Shown here piece by piece: positions 52,763 to 61,227 of a DNA stretch of 64,000 bases. Source of the stretch: Holophagales bacterium UBA5066 (lineage in GTDB: Bacteria > Acidobacteriota > Thermoanaerobaculia > UBA5066); NCBI GenBank assembly GCA_002414905.1, contig DIAY01000212.1:30914-94913 (forward strand), written 5' to 3'. Positions within the stretch are counted from its first letter, which is position 1; each line of letters opens with the position of its first letter. The notes under the pieces are model-generated. The model made no database searches and was not told the origin of the DNA. It worked only from the letters and a program-made list of their open reading frames with translations. Made by a program: the position numbers and the translations under genes.

Positions 52763-53276
52763 GGGCACCCTCCGACGAGGCACCGTATGCGCAGGCGCCG
52801 AGGGAGTCAACGGGAGGAGGGGCTGCCCCGCGGGTTCGCCAGGAGTGTTCCGTCGCCGGCTCCAAGCGAAGCAGAGCGGTGCAGGCACGCCGGGTCAGGC
52901 CGCCGCCGCGGCTGGCGCGATGTCGGCGCGTGGGTCGCTGATCGACTGGAACGGCGCTGGGAACCCGAGGGACGACACGGCTCGACGTGACGTCAGACGA
53001 GTCAGAGACCGGGAACCGATGCCAGGAGGGGATGCGGGGTCCGCGGAGCAATGGTGCGGCGGATTCTCGGAAGACGCGGGGTTTACGCTCTCTCACCTCA
53101 CCGTCACGCGGAACCACACGGGGTGGACGGGCGGCGGCATCACGTTGCCTCCCCCACCTCATAGGAAGCGAAGCGGTTCTCACCCATGCCTTCGCACTCG
53201 CCAACGGGCGTAATCTACAGGGTGCCGCGGGAGCCGCGGACCGACTCTCGTCGAGCACATTCGGCGGAGGGTTCAG
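52763..53276. other. Gene-free stretch upstream of the Kelch gene
   Basis: 514 nt without a supportable gene, RNA or repeat. Short open frames are GC-driven. It probably holds the promoters of pgm (minus) and the Kelch gene (plus). The lack of coding in such a dense genome, next to two decayed genes, suggests erosion of earlier sequence. Confidence 0.5.
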
Positions 53277-54161
53277 ATGACTCAACTCGCCGGCCCGACT
53301 CGCTCTTCAAACCTGAGGGTCCTCTCCACGACGGTCGTCGTCCTTCTGGGGCTCCTCGCCGGCGAGGCGAGCGGCAACGTCCAGAAGACGGGCTCGATGT
53401 CCGTAACGCGCTGGGGGCATACCGCCATGTTCGTCGGAACGGGGCGCGTCCTCGTCGCGGGTGGTTACGGCCCATCGGGGCATCTCGCGACCGCCGAGCT
53501 CCTCGATCCCTTGACGGGCCTCTTCTCGTCCACCGGCTCGATGCCGGAGGCGCGGACCGGGCACACGGCGACGCTCCTGCGGACCGGGAAGGTCCTCGTC
53601 GCGGGCGGGCAGACAAACGTCATTTCCGCCCAGTGCACGAGCTCGGCAACGATCTACGACTCGACGACCGGCGGCTGGACCGGGACCGGGTCGATGGGAA
53701 CGGCCCGCAGGGACTTCACGCTGACGGTCCTGCCGACGGGCCTCGTCGTGGCGGCCGGGGGAGACAACGGGAGCGCCGTCTCCACCGCGGAGCGATACAA
53801 CATCTCGAACGGCGGCTGGGGTGGGGCGGGCGACCTCGGAGCGGGACGGTCCGGCCACGCGGCGGCGCTCTTTCCCGACGCGAGGATTCTCGTGGTGGGA
53901 GGACTGAACGCGGGCGGTGGATTCTCGTCGATCGTCGAGTACGACCCGGTCGGCAACTCCTGGTCCGCCGTCGAGACGGGTACGCCCCGGTACTCGCACG
54001 CGGCGACGCTCCTCCCCGACGGGCGGATGCTCGTCGTTGGCGGCCTCGCCGACGGCACCACCCGGCTCGCGACCGCCGAGTTCGTGAAGAGGAAGCCGGC
54101 GACGGTCCTCGGCGTTTCGCTCGTCGTCGCCACGCCCACCGGTCAGTACAGCTCGGAGTAG
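53277..54161 (+). CDS. Secreted Kelch-repeat protein, 3' end fused to a foreign remnant
   Basis: A 294-residue open frame with a signal peptide (LRVLSTTVVVLLGLLAGEASG) and about five Kelch/galactose-oxidase-type blades. Examples are TGSMSVTRWGHTAMFVGTGRVLVAGG, TGSMPEARTGHTATLLRTGKVLVAGG and TPRYSHAATLLPDGRMLVVGG (each read as one blade). After about residue 270 the sequence switches without a break to an unrelated one (GVSLVVATPTGQYSSE) that continues past the TAG at 54159-54161 as an outer-membrane-barrel remnant. Shine-Dalgarno GGAGG precedes the ATG. The protein may still be made, but it is probably shortened compared with the original. Confidence 0.7.
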   Translation: MTQLAGPTRSSNLRVLSTTVVVLLGLLAGEASGNVQKTGSMSVTRWGHTAMFVGTGRVLVAGGYGPSGHLATAELLDPLTGLFSSTGSMPEARTGHTATLLRTGKVLVAGGQTNVISAQCTSSATIYDSTTGGWTGTGSMGTARRDFTLTVLPTGLVVAAGGDNGSAVSTAERYNISNGGWGGAGDLGAGRSGHAAALFPDARILVVGGLNAGGGFSSIVEYDPVGNSWSAVETGTPRYSHAATLLPDGRMLVVGGLADGTTRLATAEFVKRKPATVLGVSLVVATPTGQYSSE

Positions 54162-54595
54162 CTCGTGAACCTCGGCGCCAACCGTTAGGCCTTCAAGCCC
54201 GAGGTCGGCGTCTCCCACCCGATCGGGAAGCGCTGGCTCCTCGACGCTTATGCCGGCGTCTGGCTCTTCACGCCAAACGACGACTTCTACGGCGGCGTAA
54301 AGAGGACCCAGGACCCGCTCGCCACGTTCCAGATGAACGTCAGCTACACCGTCCGTCCGAGACTCCGGCTCGCCTTCAACGCGACCTTCTACTCGGGCGG
54401 ACGCTCGTACGTCGGGGACACCGCGAAGCAGGACTTCCAGAGCAACAGCCGCATCGGCCTGACGGCCTCGATTCCCCTGGCACGGGGCACTCGGTCAAGC
54501 TCTCCTCCGCGACGGGCGCGTCGACCCGGATCGGACAGGATTTCGACACCATCGGGCTCGCGTACCAGTTCATCTGGCTCGACAAGCCGCAGGTT
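54120..54595 (+). pseudogene. Remnant of a MetA/phenol-degradation-type outer membrane protein
   Basis: In the Kelch frame, GVSLVVATPTGQY...LVNLGANR (TAG) AFKPEVGVSHPIGKRWLLDAYAG and GGVKRTQDPLATFQMNVSY read as the C-terminal half of a Phenol_MetA_deg-type transporter. Two TAG codons interrupt it (54159 and 54186; the second sits where a Trp is expected). A frameshift near 54480 moves the closing HSVKLSSATGASTRIGQDFDTIGLAYQFIWL into another frame. The N-terminal half is missing, replaced by the Kelch gene. Not functional. Confidence 0.8.
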
Positions 54596-54791
54596 CGGAG
54601 ACGCGCCCGGAGACCGGCACACGGCCTCCGGGCCAGGCGTTCGAGGTCGAACCTTCCCGTCCCGGTCCTTGCCCTCGCCCGGCCGACGCACTATCTTCTC
54701 GACGCTTGAAGATGAAAGGTGAGGCCCGAGAATGCCGCGGCGGCCGAGGCCGCCTGGCTCCTCGCGCCGGCGGGACCGCCGGGGTGAGTGC

Positions 54792-55142
54792 GTGAGCCCG
54801 CTCGGGACGCACCTCCTTCTCGACGTGGCGGGTGCCCCGTTCGCGACGCTCGATGACCCGGCTGTCGTAAGGGCTGCGCTCGTCGACACCGTCGCCGCGA
54901 TGGGGGCACAGGTCCTCGGTGTCCACCTGCACCGGCTCACACCCCAGGGGATCTCGGGCGTCGTCGTCATCTCCGAGTCGCACCTGACGATCCACACGTG
55001 GCCCGAACGGGGCGAGGCCGCCGTCGACCTCTTCACCTGCGGCGATGCGGCCCGCGCGAGGGGCGCGGTTGCGGCGCTCGTCGAACGCCTAGGGGCCACG
55101 GTATCGACCCTGCGCGAGATCCGCCGGGGCGCCGCCGGCTGA
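54792..55142 (+). CDS. speD: S-adenosylmethionine decarboxylase proenzyme
   Basis: Makes decarboxylated SAM, the aminopropyl donor for spermidine. A 116-residue bacterial/archaeal-type SpeD. The self-cleavage site is intact in VVISESHLTIHTWPE: the Ser of ESH becomes the pyruvoyl group. HRLTPQGISG and VDLFTCGD are also conserved. GTG at 54792 gives the family start MSPLGTHLLLDV; an ATG at 54732 would add 20 Arg-rich residues and is less likely. No spermidine synthase is nearby. Confidence 0.92.
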   Translation: MSPLGTHLLLDVAGAPFATLDDPAVVRAALVDTVAAMGAQVLGVHLHRLTPQGISGVVVISESHLTIHTWPERGEAAVDLFTCGDAARARGAVAALVERLGATVSTLREIRRGAAG

Positions 55143-55490
55143 CGGCGGCGCCCGCCAAGGCCGATCCGAAGATGGCACAGACGGTCGAGAAGTCGACCGA
55201 CATGGCCGCAGCCGGGATCGCCCAGGTGCGCGCCGACATCCAGAAGGACCGTAACTCGATCATCGGGGCCGCGATGGACCTCACCGACGCGCAGGCCGGC
55301 ATGCTCCTGGACGAGATGCTCGCGATCCAGAAGACCAAGGCCGCGACGAAGGCGGACTGGGCCACGAAGTTCAAGGCGAAGCTCCCGGGGAAGGTCGTCG
55401 CCCGCTTCTTCCAGGTCGACAACAAGCTCGACGTCATCGTCCACTTCCAGCTCGCCGCCGCCGTGACCCCGGTCGCCGCGCCGCTCCGCC
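55143..55490 (+). pseudogene. Remnant of a small secreted protein, with internal deletion
   Basis: From 55143 (just after the speD stop) a frame encodes APAKADPKMAQTVEKSTD, then VRADIQKDRNSIIGAAMDLTDAQAGMLLDEM, then WATKFKAKLPGKVVARFFQVDNKLDVIVHFQLA. I recall this as a ~170-residue exported helical protein family whose middle (about 40 residues between MDLTDAE and LTDAKAG) is absent here. The signal peptide is also missing. After 55490 the frame runs into random-looking sequence. Most likely a gene collapsed by recombination at the repeated LTDA codons. Confidence 0.6.
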
Positions 55491-55616
55491 TCACCGCGGG
55501 GCGGCGCGGCCACCGGGGCACCGCATCGGCTAACCTTCGACGGAATGCCGAGACACGCCGGGCCCTTCGTGCCGTCCCTCCTGCCGGTCGCACCTGCGAC
55601 GGTGAGGCCCTAGACG

Positions 55617-57602
55617 GTGGGGGAGAGCCCCTTCCTGCGCGACCTCGTCATCGTCCTCGCGGCGTCGCTGCCGATCCTCTTCGTCTTCCAGAAGCTGCGC
55701 GTGCCGGCGATCGTGGCGTTCCTCTTCACGGGGATCCTGATCGGGCCGCACGCCCTCGGGCTCGTCGGCGACCCCGACCAGGTTCGCAGGATCGCCGAGC
55801 TCGGCGTCGTCCTGATCCTCTTCTACGTCGGTCTCGGTTTCTCGCTCCCCCGGCTGACGGAGCTGGGGAGAACGGCCGTCGTGAGCGGCATCCTGCAGAT
55901 GACCCTGGCCGTCCTCGTCACCACCGGGGTGCTCCTCTTCCTCGGGCAGGACCTCCGCCCGGCGATCTTCGGAGGGCTTCTCGTCGCGGGCTCCTCGACC
56001 GCGGTCGTTCTGCCCGTCCTATCCGCGCGGGACGAGCTCGACGCCCCGTTTGCCCGCCAGTTCCTCGGGACCTCGCTCTTCCAGGACCTCGGCGTGATCC
56101 CGCTCATCCTCCTCCTTCCGGCGCTCGCCGGCGGAACACGGGCGGGTGAGGGGCCGTCGCTCCTCGCCGTCCTCGGCCGGGTGGGCCTCGCCGTCGCAAG
56201 CGTCACGCTCCTCGTCGTGGTGGCGCGCTTCGTCGTCCCGCCGCTCCTGGACCGGCTCGTCCGAGTCGCCGGCCGGGAGACGTTCACGGCCGGCGTCGTC
56301 GTCGTGATCCTCGGGATGGTCGCGATCGCGGTCGAGGCGGGGGTCTCGGCCGCAATGGGGGCTTTCGCGGCCGGAATCGTCGTCGCCGAGAGCGAGTCGA
56401 TGGCCGACGTGAGCGCGACCTTCGTGCCGTTTCGCGACATCCTGTCGAGCCTCTTTTTCGTCTCGATCGGGATGCTCCTCGACCCGGGGTTCGTCCTCTC
56501 CCGGCCGGCGCTCGTCCTCGGAACGGTCGCGGCCGTCGTCCTCCTGAAGGTCGTTACGGCCTACCCGGCTCTCCGGGCGGCCCGCGCCGTGCCGCGGGTC
56601 GCCATCCGGGCCGCCTTCTCTCTGGCGACAGTCGGGGAGTTCTCCTTCGTCCTGGCCCTCGCAGGGATCGGCTACGGCCTCCTCGGCGAGCGCCCACAGC
56701 AGCTCTTCGTCGCCGTTTCCGTCCTGACGATGCTCTCGGCGCCGCTCCTCGTCGCGGCGGGCGCTCGCCTCGTCGGCTTCCTTCCGGATTACCTCGAAGG
56801 CGCGGGCGAGGCGCCGAGCGCCTCGGTCCTCCGGTCGGGCCACGTCGTGGTCGTTGGCTACGGCCTGAACGGGAGCAACGTCGCCCGGGTGCTCGGGGAG
56901 ATCGGGATCCCGTACGTCGTCGTCGACGCCGAGGCGGACCGCGTCCTGCGCGCCCGGGCCGCGGGGGTGGAGGCGCTCCTGGCCGACGCGACCTCGCCGG
57001 CCGCGCTCGAGATCGCCGGGATCGCCCGCGCGCGGGCGATTGTCATCACCGTTCCCGACCCGGCGGCGAGCCGGAAGATCGTCCGGCTGGCGCGTTCCCG
57101 CAACCCGATGGCGAAGACGATCGTGAGGACGCGGTACATCCGGGAGGTCGACGAGCTCCGGCGCTCCGGTGCCGACGAGGTGATCCCGGAGGAGTTCGAG
57201 ACCTCGATCGAGATCGTCGCGCGACTCCTGCGCTCCTTCCACGTCCCGGGGAACCTCGTTGCGGCGCAGATCCGCATCCTGCGCGACGCGGCCTACCGCA
57301 AGCTCCGCGACCCGCTCGCACGGCCCGAGGCGGGCCGGCGGCTGTCGGCGCTCATGGCCGCGGGGACGTCGGAACTCGTCCTGATCCTTCCGGAGATGGC
57401 GGCCGTGGGACAGACGCTCGGCCAGCTCCACCTCGAGGTGGATCACGTCGCGGTGCCCGCGCTCCTTCGCGACGGAGCCCCGCTCGCGCCGCCCCCGCTC
57501 GACGTGCCGATCGAGGAGGGAGACACGCTCCTGCTCGTCGGCGCGCACGAGGACCTCGTCCGCGCCACGAAGCGGCTCGAGGGGACGGCGCCGGAGGAAT
57601 AG
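55617..57602 (+). CDS. CPA2-family cation:proton antiporter with TrkA-type domains
   Basis: A 661-residue protein. Residues 1-390 are the Na+/H+-exchanger domain with about 12 spans (FLFTGILIGPHALGLVGD, SSTAVVLPVLSARDELD, GAFAAGIVVAESE). From about residue 408 comes a RCK/TrkA-N nucleotide-binding domain (VVVVGYGLNGSNVARVL, DATSPAALEIAGIARARAIVITV). A TrkA-C domain follows (about 575-655). The architecture fits KefB/KefC-like K+ efflux or Na+/H+ antiporters, gated by NAD(H) or glutathione adducts; which ion is not clear. GTG start at 55617. Confidence 0.9.
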   Translation: MGESPFLRDLVIVLAASLPILFVFQKLRVPAIVAFLFTGILIGPHALGLVGDPDQVRRIAELGVVLILFYVGLGFSLPRLTELGRTAVVSGILQMTLAVLVTTGVLLFLGQDLRPAIFGGLLVAGSSTAVVLPVLSARDELDAPFARQFLGTSLFQDLGVIPLILLLPALAGGTRAGEGPSLLAVLGRVGLAVASVTLLVVVARFVVPPLLDRLVRVAGRETFTAGVVVVILGMVAIAVEAGVSAAMGAFAAGIVVAESESMADVSATFVPFRDILSSLFFVSIGMLLDPGFVLSRPALVLGTVAAVVLLKVVTAYPALRAARAVPRVAIRAAFSLATVGEFSFVLALAGIGYGLLGERPQQLFVAVSVLTMLSAPLLVAAGARLVGFLPDYLEGAGEAPSASVLRSGHVVVVGYGLNGSNVARVLGEIGIPYVVVDAEADRVLRARAAGVEALLADATSPAALEIAGIARARAIVITVPDPAASRKIVRLARSRNPMAKTIVRTRYIREVDELRRSGADEVIPEEFETSIEIVARLLRSFHVPGNLVAAQIRILRDAAYRKLRDPLARPEAGRRLSALMAAGTSELVLILPEMAAVGQTLGQLHLEVDHVAVPALLRDGAPLAPPPLDVPIEEGDTLLLVGAHEDLVRATKRLEGTAPEE

Positions 57603-57721
57603 GAACCCCACCCTGCCGCGCAGACCCGGCGGAATGTCACGAACGGGCGTTCCGTGGACTGGACGCAGCAAGCGCAGACGGAGACCGAAACCCGCCCCGG
57701 GCCCCGGCCGTACTTCACTCC

Positions 57722-60700
57722 ATGCAGCGTCTTCTCGCGACAGCTCTGTCCGCGGGTCTCCTCGCGGTCCTCCCCGTAATGCGCGCGTCCGCCCAGGGTC
57801 CCGCCGACGTCACGACCGGCCCGGACGTCACCCGGGACGCCCGCCTCCTCCGTTTCCCCGACGTCCACGGCGAAACGATCGTCTTCTCCCACGCGGGAGA
57901 CCTCTGGACCGTCCCCGCCGCCGGTGGTACGGCCCGCCGCCTGACGACCGGAGACGGCCTCGAGCTCTTCCCCCGCTTCTCGCCCGACGGGAAGTGGATC
58001 GCCTTCACCGGCCAGTACGACGGGACGACCGACGTCTACGTCATGCCGGCCACCGGCGGCGAGCCGCGCCGCCTCACCTGGTACCCGTCGACGGACCAGA
58101 GCGAGCGGATGGGACCCGACAACCTCGTCCTCGGCTGGACGCCGGACGGAAAGATTCTCTTCCGGGGCCTGCGCGGGCCGATCCGGGGCTTCGTCGGCGA
58201 GCCGTACGTCGTCTCGCCCGAGGGCGGCCCCATCGAGCGCTTCCCGCTTCCCGAGTCGGGGGCCATCAGCTTCTCGCCGGACGGCAGGAGAATCGCCTAC
58301 AACCGGATTTTTCGGGACTTCCGCCCCTGGAAGCGCTACGAGGGTGGAATGGCCCAGGACGTCTGGCTGTACGACCTGGGAACGAAAGCGATCGAGAGGC
58401 TGACCGACTGGCCCGGCACCGACACGCAGCCGATGTGGATCGGCGGCGCGGTCTACTTCCTCTCCGACCGCGACGGCTGGAAGGGGAACCTCTGGAAGTA
58501 CGACCTGACGACGAAGGCGACGACGCGCGTCACGTCGTTCACCGGGTACGACGTGAAGTGGCCGCACGGAGGCGGAGGTGGCGGCGACTCGATCGCCTTC
58601 GAGAACGGCGGGTATCTCTACCTCCTCGACACGAAGAGCGGGCAGAGCCGCAAGGTGACGGTCGACCTCCCCGACGACCGGAAGTGGGCGCGGCCGCGCT
58701 GGGTGAAGGTGGACGACCAGATCACCGACTTCGCCCTCGCCCCGGGTGGGAAGCGGGCCGTCCTCACCGCCCGCGGCGACGTCTTCACCGTGCCCGTGGA
58801 GAACGGCAACACGAGGGACCTGACCCTCACGAACGGCGCACGGGAGCGCAACACCGTCTGGTCGCCCGACGGCAAGCAGATCGCGTACTGGTCCGACGCC
58901 TCCGGCGAGGAGGAGCTCTTCGTCGCGCCGCAGGACGGCAGGGGCAAGCCGGTGATGGTCGCCCCCGCGACGGGCACCTGGCACTTCCCGCCCGTCTGGT
59001 CGGGCGACTCCAGGAAGCTCGCGTATTCCGACCGGGCGATGCGCCTCTGGGTCGTCGACATCTCCGAGAAAAAGCCCCTCCTCGTCGACACCGCGACGAT
59101 CCTCGAAATCTCCAGCTACGCCCTCTCGCCCGACGGGCAGTGGCTCGCGTACGTGAAGACCGTCGAGAACGATTTCCCGGTCGTCTTTCTCCGCTCGCTC
59201 GCCACCGGGAAGACCGTCCCCGTCACTTCGGCCGCCTCCCATGCCGCCGAGCCGGTCTTCGACCCCGAAGGGAAGTACCTCTACCTCCTCTCCGGCCGGG
59301 ACCTCCACCCGACGCTCGGCGCCTTCGAGGCGTCGTACACCGTGAACAAGGCGACGCGTCCGTACGCGCTGCTTCTCGCCGCGGCGACGCCGTCACCCTT
59401 CGCCCCGCAGAGCGACGAGGCGAAGCTGGCCGGATCGAAGAACGAAGCCAGGGGTGAGAAGAAGCCCGACGCGGGCAAGGACGGGAAGAGGGACGGCGAC
59501 GAGAAGGACGCCCCGAAGGCCGTGACGGTCAAAGTCGACCTCGAGGGCCTCGAAAGCCGGCTCGTCGCCTTCCCCGTCCCACCGGGCAACTACTTCGGCC
59601 TGAAGGCCGCGAAGGATCAGCTCTTCTGGCTTTCAGCACCGACGCTCGCGCTGACCGAGGGGGACGGCCCGCCGATGTCCGCCCTCCAGATGTACGACCT
59701 CGAGAAAAGGAAGGTCACCGACCTCTTCCCGGCCGTCGAGAACTACGACCTCGCCCCGGACGGCACCCGGCTCATCGTGAAGTCCGACGCGAAGACCTAC
59801 CAGGTCGTCGAGCCGAAAGAAGGGCTCAAGCCGGGAGAAGGCAAGCTCGACCTCTCCGGCCTCCGGATGGAGCTCGATCCGCAGGCCGAGTGGCGGCAGA
59901 TCTTTCTCGAAACGTGGCGCCTCTACCGCGACTTCTTCTACCTCCCCGACATGGGGAAGATCGACTGGGACGGCATCCGGAAGCGCTACGAGCCGCTCGT
60001 CGCACACGTCTCGCACCGCTACGACCTGACCTACGTCCTCTCCGAGGTCGCCGCCGAGCTCGGCTCGGGCCACGCCTACGTCGGCGGCGGTGACGCGCCG
60101 AAGGTGGAGAAGGTCCCCGTCGGGCTCCTGGGCGCCGATCTCGCGCTCGATGCGAAGGCGGGGCGCTGGAAGATCGCCCGCATCATCCCCGGGCAGAACT
60201 GGAACGAGGCCCGGCGCTCGCCCCTGACCGAGCCGGGCGTGAACGTGAGGGAAGGCGAGTACCTCCTCGCGATCGACGGCCACGACCTCACCGCGAAGGA
60301 CGAGCCGTACCGGTTCCTGGCGGGCCTCTGGCCCGCGACGTCGGCCTCCGGCCCGACACCGCGCACGATCACGCTCCTCGTCAACGCCCAGGCCGCGGCG
60401 GCCGGCGCCCGCGAGGTCGTCGTGAGGCCGATCGGAAACGAGGAGGAGCTGCGCTACGTCGACTGGGTCGAAACGAACCGAAAGAAGGTCGAAGCCGCCA
60501 CGAACGGCCGCGTCGGCTACGTCCACATTCCGAACATGGGTGCCGACGGCCTCCAGGAGTTCATCCGGCAGTTCTACCCGCAGCTGCGCAAGGAGGCCCT
60601 CGTCGTCGACGTGCGTGCCAATGGCGGCGGCTTCGTCTCCGAGATGATCCTCGAGCGGCTCGCCCGCACCGTGAAGGGAATGGGCAATATGCGCAATGCC

Positions 60701-61132
60701 CGCCCCGGCCCGTACCCCACCGCCGCGTTCAACGGCCCGATGGTCGCCCTCATCAGCCCCTACTCCGCCTCGGACGGCGACATCTTCCCCTACTACTTCC
60801 GCAAGTATGGTCTCGGGCCGCTCATCGGGAAGAGGACCTGGGGCGGTGTCGTCGGGATCCGAGGCCTGGGTGGCGGGATGGTCGACGGCGGCTACACGTT
60901 CGTCCCCGAGTTCGGCACATACGACCTGAAATCGCATTGGATCATGGAGAACGAAGGGGTCGCCCCCGACATCGAGGTCGACAACCTGCCGGCCGACGAG
61001 CTGGCCGGAAAGGACGCCCAGCTCGAGCGCGGGATCGCCGAGGTGATGAAGCGGCTCGAGGCACACCCGCCGGTGTGGGCACCGGTACCGCCGTCGAGGG
61101 ATCTGGCGAATCCGAAGGTGCCGGAGAAATAG
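57722..61132 (+). CDS. Tricorn-type S41 protease with beta-propellers
   Basis: A 1136-residue exported peptidase. A signal peptide (RLLATALSAGLLAVLPVMRASA) is followed by TolB/WD-like propeller repeats (HAGDLWTVPAAGGTARRLTTG, FSPDGKWIAF and similar, to about 560). A charged, disordered insert (about 580-600, KNEARGEKKPDAGKDGKRDG) comes next, then a helical/PDZ region and the S41 catalytic domain. The nucleophile Ser is in YSASDGDIFPYYFRKYGLGPLIGKRTWGGVVG (about 1015-1017), and the late Glu in MENEGVAPDIEVDNLP. Expected to degrade peptides in the periplasm. A hairpin follows the stop. Confidence 0.93.
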   Translation: MQRLLATALSAGLLAVLPVMRASAQGPADVTTGPDVTRDARLLRFPDVHGETIVFSHAGDLWTVPAAGGTARRLTTGDGLELFPRFSPDGKWIAFTGQYDGTTDVYVMPATGGEPRRLTWYPSTDQSERMGPDNLVLGWTPDGKILFRGLRGPIRGFVGEPYVVSPEGGPIERFPLPESGAISFSPDGRRIAYNRIFRDFRPWKRYEGGMAQDVWLYDLGTKAIERLTDWPGTDTQPMWIGGAVYFLSDRDGWKGNLWKYDLTTKATTRVTSFTGYDVKWPHGGGGGGDSIAFENGGYLYLLDTKSGQSRKVTVDLPDDRKWARPRWVKVDDQITDFALAPGGKRAVLTARGDVFTVPVENGNTRDLTLTNGARERNTVWSPDGKQIAYWSDASGEEELFVAPQDGRGKPVMVAPATGTWHFPPVWSGDSRKLAYSDRAMRLWVVDISEKKPLLVDTATILEISSYALSPDGQWLAYVKTVENDFPVVFLRSLATGKTVPVTSAASHAAEPVFDPEGKYLYLLSGRDLHPTLGAFEASYTVNKATRPYALLLAAATPSPFAPQSDEAKLAGSKNEARGEKKPDAGKDGKRDGDEKDAPKAVTVKVDLEGLESRLVAFPVPPGNYFGLKAAKDQLFWLSAPTLALTEGDGPPMSALQMYDLEKRKVTDLFPAVENYDLAPDGTRLIVKSDAKTYQVVEPKEGLKPGEGKLDLSGLRMELDPQAEWRQIFLETWRLYRDFFYLPDMGKIDWDGIRKRYEPLVAHVSHRYDLTYVLSEVAAELGSGHAYVGGGDAPKVEKVPVGLLGADLALDAKAGRWKIARIIPGQNWNEARRSPLTEPGVNVREGEYLLAIDGHDLTAKDEPYRFLAGLWPATSASGPTPRTITLLVNAQAAAAGAREVVVRPIGNEEELRYVDWVETNRKKVEAATNGRVGYVHIPNMGADGLQEFIRQFYPQLRKEALVVDVRANGGGFVSEMILERLARTVKGMGNMRNARPGPYPTAAFNGPMVALISPYSASDGDIFPYYFRKYGLGPLIGKRTWGGVVGIRGLGGGMVDGGYTFVPEFGTYDLKSHWIMENEGVAPDIEVDNLPADELAGKDAQLERGIAEVMKRLEAHPPVWAPVPPSRDLANPKVPEK

Positions 61133-61171
61133 GCCTTCAGAGCCCCCGAGAGCTCTCCCGAAAACGTCACG

Positions 61172-61193
61172 CGGCCGGCGGAAACGCCGGCCG
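61172..61193 (+). terminator. Hairpin after the tricorn-type protease gene
   Basis: An 8-bp GC stem (61172-61179 with 61186-61193) and loop GGAAAC, 39 nt after the stop. It ends only 8 nt before the first possible ATG (61201) of the next gene, which is one reason to place that gene's start later. Confidence 0.55.
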
Positions 61194-61227
61194 ACCGGCT
61201 ATGCTCGCCGTCCGAGACGACGCGACG

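Noticed and set aside
54732..54791. Longer ATG start for speD
   Set aside because: Adds 20 Arg/Pro-rich residues absent from the family; the GTG at 54792 gives the conserved start.
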